DNA of 64,000 nucleotides, from NCBI GenBank assembly GCA_964006375.1, contig OZ023265.1, forward strand, positions 158,395,618 to 158,459,617, read 5' to 3'. The position numbers and the translations under genes are program-made. Positions 23,509 through 35,504 of the stretch are shown in pieces. Within the stretch, counting starts at the first letter, position 1; every line of letters begins with the position of its first letter. The notes beneath the pieces were generated by a model. It did no database searches and was not told the origin of the DNA. It saw nothing but the letters and a program-made list of their open reading frames with translations. The stretch comes from Tillus elongatus (lineage: Eukaryota > Arthropoda > Insecta > Coleoptera > Cleridae).

Positions 23509-26139
23509 GCTAAGTTTATACGCATTGCAACATGGAATGCCAAGGGACTAACTAGTCGCAAACAAGAACTAATAACATTTGTCAACATTAACAAAATAGA
23601 TATAATGCTGGTCTCTGAAACCCACTTCACAAATAAGTAAGTATTCCGAATCCCACTCTTCTCTACAAACGCTATAAATCATCCAGATGGCACCGCACAC
23701 GGCGGTACTGCAGCTCTCATCAGAAGCAATATTAAACATGACGTCCTACCCCCGTACGTAACGACTGAAATTGAAGCAACAACTATTAAGGTCTATACAG
23801 AAACCTGGAGTTTTGCTGCATCGGCACCATATTCTCCACCAAGACACGCACTAAGTGAGTACCAATACAAAGATTTCTTCCAAACTCTCGGCCCTAGATT
23901 TATTGTTGGAAGGGACTGGAATGCGAAGCACACTTACTGGGGCTCTAGACTAATAACACTTAAAGGTCGCAATCTATTAAAAGCAATAATGGTTAAAAAC
24001 TATAATCTGGTATCAACGGCTAAGCCTACATATTGGCCAACAAATACAAACATAATACCTGACGTACTCGACTTTTTTGTGACAAATGGAGTTGCAAACA
24101 GTTATATAAGCGTAGCAACACCTCCAGATTTATCGTCTGATCATACACAGGGGTAGCCACTTTAGGTACTACAGTGATAAAAAAGGGACGAAATGCTACA
24201 TTAACGACCTCTAGAACTAACTGTGAATCATACCAGCGATATATTGAAAATACCATAAACTTAAATCTGGCTATAAAGCAACCGAATGAACTTGATGATA
24301 CCGTTAACTATTTTACTGAGCTGATCCAAGAAGCAGCCTGGAAAAGCACCCCGTCAGTTACAGACAATAACTTATCAGTGAACCAGATACCCCTAAAAGT
24401 GCGACAACTGATTGCAGAAAAACGTCAAGCTAGAGGAAGATGGCAACGAACACGTAATCCTACTGATAAATTATATTATAACCGATTAGTCTAAAAACTT
24501 CATAAGACCCTTCAAAATCTTACAAACTCAAATTTCAATCAATATATTCAAGATATCAACAATAGCGATGATTATGCCATCTGGAAAGCTACAAAGAACT
24601 ACAAAAGGCCTCTAGTGAGAGTGTCTCCCATAAAAAAGTCAAACGTAGAATGGGCGTGCTCAAGTCAGGATAAAGCGAACGCTTTTGCAGATCACCTGAC
24701 TGAAGTTTTCAAACCAAATGAAAACGATCCAAGAATATGTTACAGAGAAATAGAGTCCTTCAGAGACGTGCCGTGTCAAATTTCACTTCCATTTAATCCA
24801 TTTACGAAGAAATAAATAAAAGCCGAAATCAAGAAACTAAAGGCCAAAAAAGCTCCGGGTTACGAGCTTATCACAGAAAAGCTTCTTCAATATCTTCGTG
24901 AAAAGGCAATTTCTTTGCTGACCATAATATACAATCGTATGATGAACCTATCTTATTTCCCAGCCTTATGGAAATACGCCTTGATTATTATGATAGCTAA
25001 ACAAGGCAAACCTGAACGTGAGGTTACATCTTATCGACCTATAAGCTTGCTATCCATACTAGGCAAAATAGTTGAAAGACTATTGCTGAAGAAGCTAAGG
25101 AAACATCTTAACCTGCATAATATAATACCAAGACACCAACTAGGCTTTAGAGAACATCACTCCACACTCCAGCAAATTCTCCGAATAATCAACAGAATAT
25201 CAACCAGTCTTGAAAACAACGAATTTTGTAGTGCATTGTTTTTAGATTCCTCTCAAGCAATCGATAAAGTCATATACAAGATCAACAATCTTCTACCACA
25301 GCCATACTACTCGTTACTAAAATCCTACTTGTCAGATCGTTACTTTTCTGTGAAACACAATGACGCGATATCAAGTCTATATCCCATAGAATCTGGCGTA
25401 CCACAAGGGAGCGTACTGGGACCACTACTGTACTTAATCAGCACATCAGATATACCAGAGTCAGGTAACACAACACCTGCTACCTTTGCTGATGATATTG
25501 CAACACTATCATCGCATCTAAAAGGTGAGATAGCTTCACAAAACTTACAACAATACTTGGACGAGATCAGTAAATGGTTTAAGAAATGGCGTTTCAGTGT
25601 AAATGAAAGCAAATCAGTTCAAGTAACATTTACTAATAAAAATACGATCTGCCCAAGAGTAACTCTATTTAACAACCACATACCTGTAAACACTGAAGCA
25701 AAATATCTTGGTATACATCTTGATCGACGTTTAACGTGGAAAAGGCGTATACAGTCAAAGAAAGCACCAATCAATTTCGTCAGATGCACTGGCTCCTAGG
25801 AAGAAAATCAAAGCTCATCCTCAGCAACAAGCTACTGATCTACAAGGTATTTTTAAAACCAATCTGTACCTACGGAATTCAGTTTTGGGCAGGCGCAAAA
25901 CCAACAAATATCCGAATTATACAGAGACAGCAATCCGAAAACTACGCTCAATGGTTTCCAACCTTACCTTACATCAAGATCTCAAAATCCCTTTCGTTTA
26001 TGAAAAAATTCGAAGATACGCCCAAAATTATCACGCAAAGTTGCCTGGCCACGTGAGTCCCCTCATAGAACAATTTTCTGAAGACCCTTTCTACGAGAGA
26101 CGCTTAAGAAGAACCTGGCCAACAGACCTACTAAATTAA
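23509..26139 (+). pseudogene. Jockey-type LINE ORF2: endonuclease and reverse transcriptase, broken
   Basis: The AP-like endonuclease starts IRIATWNAKGL (about 23518), with LVSETHF, GRDWNAKH (23913) and LSSDHT near 24135. The reverse transcriptase spans about 24800-25760: YRPISLLSILGKIVERLL, HQLGFREHHSTLQQI, GVPQGSVLGPLLYL and TFADDIATL, the FADD catalytic box. The C-terminus ends RRTWPTDLLN at 26139. Lesions seen: a stop at about 23638, stops or shifts at about 24155, 24493, 24813 and 25799, and loss of the usual aspartate-phenylalanine order in DSSQAIDKV. It encoded the element's target nicking and copying activities and is now non-functional. Confidence 0.85.
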
Positions 26140-26370
26140 CAATTCAGTGTTGTCCGAGAGGGAGTGCCGACACTGGTGGGCTTCTCCTCACACGCTTTGC
26201 ATTATTTATTATTTATATATGTGTATATATTTTTTAGTTGTTTTTAATTATTTTTATTTTCGTTCTTCTGGGTTTATTTTTATTTTTCGACTAGAACATA
26301 GTGTAACATATTTACTTAATACTCATTGTAGGGTAGATTGTAAAAATTTAATAAATCAAAACAAAATTTT

Positions 26371-27216
26371 ACTTGTTACATTGTTGGTAAAATGCGTTTA
26401 TCAATAGCTCAAAGAATTGGAGTTGTAACGAAGTTTGTATTTTGTTAAATACTAAATATCCGGATATGTCTAGCAATCAATCAACAGTGAGTCGAATAGA
26501 TAAGAAATTACGAGGAACTTATTTTTACAGCAACTAAATAGCTCATTTAAATTAAACGACATTCCAATAATGTGATGTATAGTCTTTGTAACACTTTGAA
26601 ACACAAGTCTTCATCTTAATGAATCTGTCACTCTCTGCTTGTGTATTTATGGCTGCAGGGGGGCGGATTATCATACAAATTACGACAAGAAAATAACCAG
26701 AGGATATATTAGAAGGAAGAAAAGCATGTAAACTGCGAACTGTGTGTCATCCTTGTTGATCCGGTAGACTTCTAATTATCTCTGCTGATATTCAATCATT
26801 CTTGTTTGTTGTCTGGAACAGAAAACGGTTAAGGGGATAATTATCACAATCGATCAACCTCAAACATCGAACTCTTGCTTCCTGTAGTTTTTTCTAAAAG
26901 ACTATCTAACCTTTTGAAACAGCTCGTGGATTTCTCATCGGTTTATTGACAACCGGAGGAAATGAGGCGTGGGTAAATTAGAACGCTTAACAGGGTTTAC
27001 TTTGGCCTTTTAGATTTAATGCATCGATTGTTAAAAGGGTGAGCTTTAATCAGAACATCCACAAAAACTTTAAAATCAATACACATACATATGTCCCACG
27101 ATTTATATCGAAAAGCAGTTAGAACTAATCTTGTAAATTTGCAATTTAGCAATTTTATTTGCATATAAAGTAGCAGAGAATAATTTAGTTTGTTTAAAAG
27201 TGTAAAAGGAGTCTCC
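26371..27216. other. No gene recognised
   Basis: AT-rich. The minus frame 26997-27332 has hydrophobic stretches but no family motif. The right end of the piggyBac element may lie here but was not located. Confidence 0.4.
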
Positions 27217-30168
27217 TTTTTCAAAAACCTGCTAAAAGAACGAATGCAGCTCCATTTACAAAATAACAAATTGTAAAAGAATAACCGCAATAACGCGAAA
27301 TATAATAATATAAAAACTGTCTGTAAGTACAATGTGAAGAACCCAATTCATCAAAATACAGTTTTCAGACCTCACGAGCGTGTTGCTAACAAAGCAAAGT
27401 ATACAGACTGACCCACACTGTTTAGCCGAAAATCTCTGTAATTAGGATTCCATTACCTGTTTTTGTAAAACCGCTTGTTATTAAATATTCCATTCATCCT
27501 TTTTTTTAAAACCTGCTAAAAGAACGAATGCAGCTTTTTTTTTTAATTTCAACAACACACCAAGTGGGCTTACAGCCTAAATACTAAGGTACCGTGGGTG
27601 TTGACAAGGAGGAAAGAGGCAACTTGTTAATTCTGAACTTGAAGGTTTGGAGGTTCGGAGGAGAAGGAAAAACATGTGCCGGCAAGGAATTCCACAACTT
27701 GGAAGTCCTCGGGACAAAAGAGCAGGCATAACAAGATGTTCTATGCCTGGTGACCTGGACAGTAAAAGGGTGCATTCGCTCTGTTCCCCTGGTAGATCTG
27801 TTGGGGGCAGCAGGTGGGGGAACTATGGAGGAAAGCTCCTCTGAGCAGTGCCCGTGCAGATATCTATAAAAGAGAGAGAGAGAGAGAGAGGTCACCAACG
27901 GCACGTCGGTCGGCAAGGGATGGCAGCCTTTGGGTGAGGGTAGGGTCACCGATGAGACGTATAGCTCTCTTTTGAATTGAGTCCAGGATATCGAGTGTAG
28001 AAGCGGCAGCTGCACCCCAGATGTGGTAGCAGTATTCGAGGTTTGGCCTTATTTGTGAAGTATATAAGGTATAGAGATTAGCTGGTCAAAAGTATTTGCG
28101 AGCCCGGAAGAGGAAACCTAATTTCTTGGTAGCCGCTTCTGCAATTGATGTGACATGTTGGTGCCAATTAAGATTTCGATCCACAGAAATGTCAAAGAAA
28201 ATGACTGATTACTTTGAATAACTTGGTTGTTCATTGTGATGAGTCTAGGGCTGGTGTATCTCTTATGAGAAAGAAAGCAAGACTGAGATTTGGTGGGGTT
28301 GATTTGTACAAGATTTCTACTTCCCCAGTCTAATATTTTTTGGAGATCCACGGAGTCAGAACCCTCCATGAGTCTGCGATCCTTATCTAATTGGGCTAAA
28401 GAGACAGGCTTAGAATTTTGTATATTTGAGTGAAGGGTGCTGTCGTCCGCGTAACTGTGAACTGGGTTGGATGTGCTAGAAAGGAGGTCATTGATGTGGA
28501 GAAGAAACAAAGTAGAGGCTAAAGCTGAACGTTGAGGAACTCCTGCATTAATTGGATACTGTTTAGAGGAATAGCCATCCACAACAACAGAAATGCTCCT
28601 GTTGGAGAGGAAATTTGCTGGTCGAATGCTTTGGATATGTCTAGAGCAACAATCTGGGAATCACCGTGTAGTTCCATAGACTTGTTCCAAGAATGGGTAA
28701 CAAAGGAAAGGAGGTCGGCAGTCGATCTGCGCTGACGGAATCCATACTACCTGTCGTGGATTAGACTGTGTTTTTCAATAAATTTTAGTAATTCGGTGTT
28801 TATATATTTTTCCATCACTTTAGAGACGACTGAAAAGAGATAAATAGGCATGTAGTTGCTATGAAGCGCTTTGGATCCTTTCTTGGGGATGGGTTGTACT
28901 CGAGCAGTTTTCCAGTTACTAGGGAATATGCCTTTATTGTAATATATATAAAACAGATGCGTCAGGACAGGAGTAAGTTCTGGTGCGTATTTTTTGAGAA
29001 CAATTGCTGGGATCTCGTCAAGGCCAGAGGCTTTCCTGGTATTAAGAGAAAAGAGCATCTTTTGTACCTTTTTAGTTTTGAAATTGATATCCGTCATTTT
29101 ATGCGCCTCATTGGGGACTGTTGGTGGTTGAACATTTGGAGGTGGGTTTAGAGTAGAATTGTCGGCGAACAACGAAGCAAAAAGTTCAGCCTTGCCCAGG
29201 GCAGTAAAAACAATTTCACCCCCTGAGACAAGAGATGTGAACGTGCTTTTGCAGAAATTATTTCCAATTATTTAGCAAGAGTCTTGAAGGGTTTGCGCCG
29301 TTGGAGCTTAAGCCCCGTCTACAAAATAACAAATTGTAAAGGAATAACCGCAATAACATGAAATATAATCATTTAAAAACTGTCTGTAAGTACAATTTGA
29401 AGAACCCAATTCATCAAAATACAGTTTTTAGACCTCACGAGCGTGTCGCTAACAAAGCAAAGTATACAGACTGACCCCACACTGTTTAGCCGAAAATCTC
29501 TGTAATTAGGATTCTATTACCTGTTTCTGTAAAACCGCTTGTTATTAAATATTTCATTCATTCTTTTTTCAAAAACCTGCTAAAAGAACGAATGCAGCTC
29601 CATCTACAAAATAACAAATTGTAGAGGAGTAACCGCAATAACGCAAAATATAATCATTTTAAAACTGTCTGTAAGTACAATTTGAAGAACCCAATTCATC
29701 AAAATACAGTTTTCAGACCTCACGAGTGTGTCGCTAACAAAGCAAAGTATACAGACTGACCCCACACTGTTTAGCCGAAAATCTCTGTAATTAGGATTCC
29801 ATTACCTGTTTCTGTAAAACGGCTTCTTATTAAATATTCCATTCATTCTTTTTTCAAAAACCTGCTAAAACAACGAATGCAGCTCCATTTACAAAATAAC
29901 AAATTGTAAAGGAATAACCACAATAACGCGAAATATAATCATTTTAAAACTGTCTGTAAGTACAATTTGAAGAACCCAATTCATCAAAATACAGTTTTCA
30001 GACCTCACGAGCGTGTTGCTAACAAAGCAAAGTATACAGACTGACCCACACTGTTTAGCCGAAAATCTCTGTAATTAGGATTCCATTACCTGTTTCTGTA
30101 AAACCGCTTGTTATTAAATATTCCATTCATTCTTTTTTCAAAAACCTGCTAAAAGAACGAATGCAGCT
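27217..30168. repeat. 284-bp tandem satellite, four units, interrupted by a LINE
   Basis: Units begin at the motif GAATGCAGCTCC: 27242-27525 is complete, then a LINE (about 27532-29305) interrupts, then units run 29306-29589, 29590-29874 and 29875-30158. Spacing is 284-285 bp. Each unit contains TAACAAATTGTAAAGGA, GAAGAACCCAATTCATCAAA, CAGACCTCACGAGCG and AGCCGAAAATCTCTGTAATT. Units look well over 90 percent identical. The array is bordered on the right by the LTR at 30169, and a detached piece lies at 31086-31180. Confidence 0.9.
27532..29305 (-). pseudogene. Non-LTR retrotransposon ORF2 (jockey/CR1-like), copy 1
   Basis: On the minus strand three frames give: KVQKMLFSLNTRKASGLDEIP and a fingers-domain start (29172-28747); DGYSSKQYPINAGVPQRSA and VHSYADDSTLHSN, the YADD catalytic box (28582-28118); and a C-terminal region with LSLFYRYLHGHCSEELSS and SFVPRTSKLWNSLPAHVFP (28015-27584). 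A poly(T) at 27531-27543 marks the 3' poly(A). Compared with the copy at 60515-62273, about 68 bp are deleted near 28610, several frames are shifted and a GA microsatellite at 27867-27890 has expanded. It is inserted inside the 284-bp satellite. Not functional. Confidence 0.85.
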
Positions 30169-30604
30169 TGTTGACGATAGTCAACACACATGTATAATAC
30201 GTAGTTCTTGTTTCATTTGTCTATAGAGGTCAGCATCGCTCTGGCATCTTCTTAAGGTGTCACCCCTCCCTAGGGGTGCAAGGCGCGGGCGATTCGTTAG
30301 GCATTTAAGCATTAAGTCAGAAGAACTAAATCAGTTAAGACGTCTTTGGTCTTTATACGTTATACAATTCAGTATACAAATATACATATACATACGCATT
30401 TAACCTTTATACAACATACAAAGTAAGCAACTGTAATTCACTCCCATATCACATAGTTACAGTGTTAAGTGTAAATAGTGTTTGTACATACAAAGTAATT
30501 TATATAAAAACATTATTAAGTAATCCGAGAGTGTTAGTGTTCTTAACCACCCTTTAAATCAATACAAGTAAAATAAATCACACAATTAATGTCGCTCGTC
30601 AACA
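30169..30604 (+). mobile_element. LTR of a BEL/Pao-like retrotransposon
   Basis: Starts TGTTGACGATAGTCAACA and ends CGCTCGTCAACA, so the ends TGTTGAC / GTCAACA are inverted. AATAAA lies near 30572. It is followed directly by TTTGGTCCTTCGAGCCGGAT, a leader seen after LTRs of arthropod BEL/Pao or Gypsy elements. The insertion lies inside the satellite motif GAATGCAGC. The superfamily is a judgement from the leader, since no pol gene remains. Confidence 0.7.
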
Positions 30605-31190
30605 TTTGGTCCTTCGAGCCGGATTATTGTTCCAGTGCAGGAACAATAATAAATTACAAAACTAGAACATGCAGCGTCATCTATTTGAATAAGTCCTTAC
30701 TTCAAAATTAATTAAATCTGGTCGTGATAACTGCCGTTACAGTGTTTGTTGTAAGTAAACAGATTTCAAGATATAATGGAATTGTTTTATGTTGTATAGG
30801 TGTCATAGGCCACTAGTGTTAGAAATATTGTTTCCATAGGTATTTCTATGCCTAAAATGTCGTAAAATTTTGCTTGTCATATGGAGGAACATTAGTGAAG
30901 AAGGAAAAACTTAGATAAATCCAAAATATTTAGACATATAACTCGGCTGTTCATGACTATGAGCCAAATTCGACTTCTTTCAAGATGAAGTAATTTATAT
31001 AAAAACGTTATTAAGTAATCCGAGAGTGTTAGTGTTCTTAACCACCCTTTAAATCAATACAAGTAAAATAAATCACACAATTAGTAACAAATTGTAAAGG
31101 ATTAACCGCAATAACGCGAAATATAGTTATTTTAAAACTGTCTGTAAGTACAATTTGAAGAACCCAATTAATCAAAATTGTTGTTCTTGT
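30605..31190 (+). repeat. LTR-element leader remnant, partial second LTR and satellite fragment
   Basis: 30605-30985 is leader-like sequence with no gene. 30987-31083 repeats LTR positions 30496-30591 almost exactly (GTAATTTATATAAAAAC to CACACAATTA), and then 31086-31180 returns to satellite sequence. The arrangement indicates a deleted element, LTR to partial LTR, inside the satellite. Confidence 0.7.
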
Positions 31191-31344
31191 TGCTCTTACT
31201 TGGTGAAACTGGTTCATACTACATACACACTATTTCTCTGGTTTCACTGTTGGTTTTCGTTTATGTAAATGAAGGACGTAGCCAGCGTGTAAGCTAACTG
31301 GAGCAAGTGGCCCTTCTGAATTCTAGATGTTCTCGAATATTCTT

Positions 31345-31395
31345 CAACGTTTCTGTAACCGGTTTCGCTGCTTGAGGGCATCCTCAGATAAAGTA
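31345..31395 (-). ncRNA. Degenerate hammerhead-like motif
   Basis: The minus strand has CTGAGGA, a weak stem II (TGC...GCA), then GCGAAACCGGTT. The CUGANGA and GAA-ACCGGU blocks are kept but stem I does not pair, so activity is unlikely. This may be a relic of another hammerhead-bearing retroelement. Confidence 0.35.
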
Positions 31396-31599
31396 AAGTT
31401 GAGTATTATCAAATCAAGACAACTATAGATAAAGATGTGTTGCTCTGTTATTATTTTTTGATCAAAAAATTCTTTAAAATAAAAATAAAATGAAACAAAA
31501 AAGATGGATAACGCTTTCAAAATGTCTACGTGATGTATTCCAACATTTAACATAAAGATAGTTATGTTTCCTTGATTGGTCCCTTCTGCTTATAATTTC

Positions 31600-32833
31600 C
31601 GTAACCACACTGTATATTGTTCTCCATTTTGCTTCTGTTTCTAGCATATGTTTGTTAATGTTCTCTGCTGTCAGTTTTTACCCAGTCACATTTGTAGCTC
31701 GTTCTATCTCTATAATCTAATTAATTGGTGCCTTTTAGGACCGTAAGCTTTGGTGTTTTAGGTTTCCCACAATAGATGCAAGCATCAGTCTCCGCCAGTC
31801 AGAACGTTACCAGATAGGATTTAAAATTTCCGTGCCCGGACAGGAACTGCGTTAGGTAGTATGCTGCATCTCCATGTTTTCGTGTTACCCAAGGCCTTGC
31901 TAATGGAATTCATTTCTTTGTCCACTGAGCTGTTAATCTTTCCTCTTGGCATTCTCACTGACATTTGCTCATCGTCTCCTCCTGTCTCCTGTTTTAACAC
32001 CTCATTGTTCTCATCTTTGCGATATATCTGCTCCGCTAATAATAAATGTATCATTTCTGGTATGACTTGCGCTGCCTTGATTGAGACTACGGCTGCAATT
32101 ATAATTACCACCCTTCTCTGTATAGTTTCCAGGACTTCCCTCCATTTAGTTGCCTCGATCCAATCTCTCCATGCTGGAGCACCATACTGTGAAATAGAGT
32201 TAACAACGCAGCTCAGTATCCCTCTTCTACCTGCTCTTGGGCTTCTAACATTTGGTACTAGGCGATTCAGGAAGGCTGTAGTTTTCTCTGTTCTCTCAGC
32301 AATTGGTTCAATTTTCAAGTTCCCTGTTACAGCTTAGTAGTACCACTTCTGTGGTGCTAGTTAGAGTTGCTTCTTCTGGATCCAGCCTCTTTGATCTTCA
32401 GTGTCTTCCTTATCTTTCCCGCATACTATCAGAGCTAGGTCATCGGGATATCCTAGAACCGTTGTGTCTTCTGGCATTTACATTTTTAATACATCATCGT
32501 AATACATGTTCCGCAGGGTCGGACCCAACACTCATCTCTGTGAAGCACGACTTGTCACTCTCATTGAGAGATTTTCTCCAACCAATATCTGCCTTTCCTC
32601 TGCAAATCAGTTCAATAAGGTATGGTGATATTGGCATTTTTTAGCGTATCTAATATTCCGTTCCACGGCATTGCTTTGAAGGCATTTCTCACGTCGAGTG
32701 TTAACAAAGCCGCAGCAATATGGAGCTTCCAGTCATTTTGGGAGACGCGTGCGGCAATATTTGGATAAAGGTTTCCCAGAAAAGTAGATTGGGATCGGTT
32801 TATACTTCTTTTAGAATTAAAGTTTTTTTCCAA
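31600..32833 (-). pseudogene. R1-like LINE ORF2 C-terminal half, broken
   Basis: Reading the minus strand: 32833-32612 has ALLTLDVRNAFKAMPWNGIL (reverse-transcriptase palm block with the first catalytic D). A different frame at about 32440 encodes GYPDDLALI, the YxDD box with proline in place of the usual alanine. 32318-31821 is the thumb/C-terminal region with SVVNSISQYGAPAWRDWIEATKW-like sequence and a long basic tail. Stops and shifts separate these. The endonuclease is missing, so the copy is 5'-truncated. The R1 clade is suggested by the AGRRGILSCVVNSI and YGAPAWRDW signatures. Confidence 0.8.
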
Positions 32834-33004
32834 AAATATCCAGTAAAGTGATATCTTACCTGAAAAAAAATAGTTGCCACAGCAACGAAGTTGTTTACGT
32901 TAGAAAGGAAAAATGTCGAAAAAGTTTTGTAAATTTTTTTTCTAAATAATAAATATCTCAGGAAATACAAGTGCCTGTCCATATATTTACTAACGCTGTG
33001 TATA

Positions 33005-34724
33005 TAGGGTGGCTCATTGAAAACGAATCAGACCGATTTGCGTCCAGCGAAATTTTTTTTTAAGAAACGCTGAAGCACGTCAATTTTTAATATTGAGGGC
33101 GACATGTTTTGACATAAAACTCAACTTTGTCACATCAATCCCTTAAGGGTGGTAATAACAACCCTTATATTTTAAATAGGGAATATGGGTCGAGTGTTAC
33201 GTCATTTGAAAGCTCTTTCTTTTCTGAATTCAGCACACTATTTTTTTGGAAGTTTTATCAACTTTATTTATAGTTGAAGATGCAAAAACGCATTTCACTC
33301 ATTCCGATAAGAAATGTGCTGATAGTCAATGTTTTGTTGGTTTGTAAACAAAAAATTGACTATCAGAACATTTTTTATCGGAATAAGAGAAATGCGGTTT
33401 ATTTTTTCAGTTTATCGGTCGGTTTGATACTACTACCAAGTGGTTCAGTAGACAACAAAAAACGGGATCCTGAACGTTAATTTCCGGTTAGAAATGAGGC
33501 TACTGAGATTGAAGTTTTAGGACAAATTGCTGCAGACCCAACTTTGAGCACGAGAAAATTGGTTACTGTTTCAAACATCAAAAGAAGAACTATTCAGCAA
33601 ATATTCACCGGTATAAAATGTATCTTGTACAACCAGTGAATGAAGATGATTTTGGTCGGCGGCTGGAGTTTTGTGAAGTTATGACTGCACGAATAGCTGA
33701 TAACGGGAACTTTCTGTTCAATATATGTTTTTCAGTTTATTAAACTCTACAGTCAATCGTCATAATTGTCGTTATTGAGCAAATAATAGTCGAAGAAATT
33801 TTCACGAAGTCCACACTCAAACTCCACAGAAATGGAATGTCTGGACTGGCATTTTTGGAGACCGTTTAATCTGAACAATTTTTATTGATGGCAATTTGAG
33901 TGGCTAAACGTATTTGGAGTTACTAAAATATATGGTTTACCCTCTACTAATTGACATTGTTGAAAATGATGATCGCTATAAAGAAAATCAATTAGTGTTT
34001 CAACAAGATGGAGCTCCTCCGCATTTTTCACAACGTGTTAGGGAGTTTTTTAACAAAGAGTTTCCAGGACAATGGATTGGGCGTAGAGGTGCTATTGAGT
34101 GGCCCCCTAGATCACCGTATTTGACTCCTTTATACTTCTTTCGATGGGCCATTTAAAGGGTAGGATTTACGCAACAGAACCGGAGTCTCTGGAAGAATTA
34201 CGACGACCCCTTGTTGAAGAATGCCGTCTAATAACTCCACGAATGCTCCAGAATATCAGAGCTCGTTTTGAACAAAATTTGTACTTTTGTATGGAAGCTG
34301 GTTGTCAACAATTTGAACACTTACTTACTGAATAAACATTTTTGAACGTTTGGTTTTGTTTTTTAGGTTTTTTTTTTTTGACAAAAAATTGACTGTTGAC
34401 TAACTGGTGCGTTTCTTATCACAATAAATGAAATACGTTCTTGCAACTCCAACTGTGAATAATTTTTAAACGAGTTGATAAAACTTCCAAAAAAATTAGT
34501 GTGCTGAGTTTAGAAAAGAAAGAGCTTTCAAATGATGTAAAACTCGACCCATGTTCCCTATTTAAAATATAAGAGTTGTTATCACTACCCTTAAGGGGTT
34601 GATGTGACAAAGTTGAGTTTTATGTCAAAACATGTCCCTCCCATTATTAAAATTGACATGTTTCTTAAAACAAAAATTTCTCTGGACGCAAATCGGTGTG
34701 TTTCTTTTTCAATGCGCCAGCCTG
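33005..34724 (+). mobile_element. Mariner/Tc1-superfamily element, copy B, full length
   Basis: Both ends are present: left TAGGGTGGCTCATTGAAAAC and right, reversed, CAGGCTGGCGCATTGAAAAA, each flanked by TA (33003-33004 and 34725-34726). Terminal inverted repeats extend about 330 bp (33005-33330 and 34390-34724), unusually long for mariner. The left inner region 33290-33400 contains a further inverted repeat. The element is 1.72 kb. Confidence 0.9.
33395..34335 (+). pseudogene. Mariner-type DDE transposase, copy B, broken
   Basis: Recognisable blocks are KKRDPER / ATEIEVLGQIAADPTLS (helix-turn-helix linker, 33450-33570), a decayed first catalytic region near 33720, and a good C-terminal half. 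That half has DDRYKENQLVFQQDGAPPHF (second D) and RRGAIEWPPRSPYLTPLYFF (34080-34140), ending FEQNLYFCMEAGCQQFEHLL before TAA 34333. In the last acidic motif both positions normally D read Y, removing the third catalytic residue. Several stops and shifts are present, so the copy is inactive. Confidence 0.83.
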
Positions 34725-34726
34725 TA

Positions 34727-35504
34727 TAGGTAAACACATAAAAATTGAAACTGATCCCGGGTATGGGTTTTAGGAGGCCTAGTTTTTAAAATTCAAAAGT
34801 TGGAATTCCACAATAGCGATTTTTTTTACGAAAATTCGCTAATAGCAACATAAAATATTGAATACCTACCGGCAATTTATAATCATGTATTAAGAGCTAC
34901 CACTTCCTTTTCTCGAAGACATAACACTTTAACAGGGGTTCATTAAAGGTTGTACGCAGGGAGAATGCGAGCCAACGTTTGTGAGCACATAACCATATTA
35001 ACGAGTTCACACCATAAACCCTTATAAAGATTCATTTGTCTCTACGGGAGAGAAAAAGTGAGTTTCCATGAAATAAATCTACTTGACTCCCATTAGGTAG
35101 TATAATTACAGGAACTGAGAGGAAGTAGTTTTTACGTATATTCCTCGAATGTCTTTTTATCTCGTAAATTGTAATTAGTTGAAAACACTGACTTAGATGG
35201 GTAATCCTTTTTTTCTGGCTTTAACATCTATCTCACGGAAATTATTAAGCTTTGAATTGGATTAATTTTAAGTACACTTAAAGAACCCGAATCACCACAA
35301 CACTAATTTTCACTAACAAAGTTAGGGTCTTCAGAGGATGGTCAATTCTTGAATGAGGAAGTTGCATATAATTTACTTTTGATGAAACACGTATTTAAAG
35401 TACAGCAAAATACTCTAAAAATATATGTCTACAAATAAACCTCCCTTCAAGTGAACCACTAATTAGTAATTAACTATTGAAAGATTGAATATAATTAAAA
35501 AAGA
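34727..35504. other. Repeat-unit fragment (34727-34850), then no gene recognised
   Basis: 34735-34845 is the (AT)n-flanking module with its TAGTGAAT-like inverted repeat, here without an array. The rest shows no coding or RNA feature. Confidence 0.4.

Larger units (their letters stand above)
23279..26370 (+). mobile_element. Jockey-type LINE, 5'-truncated
   Basis: Begins immediately after the piggyBac stop codon with the last third of an ORF1-like frame, then ORF2, and ends near 26345-26370 with AATAAATC and A-rich sequence. About 3.1 kb, where full-length jockey elements are usually 4-5 kb. Its position suggests insertion into the 3' part of the piggyBac element. Confidence 0.75.

Noticed and set aside
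27242..30158. CRISPR or rRNA-type tandem array
   Set aside because: 284-bp contiguous units without spacers or rRNA motifs; a satellite.
31861..32337. 158-codon plus-strand frame
   Set aside because: Antisense to the R1-like C-terminal region.
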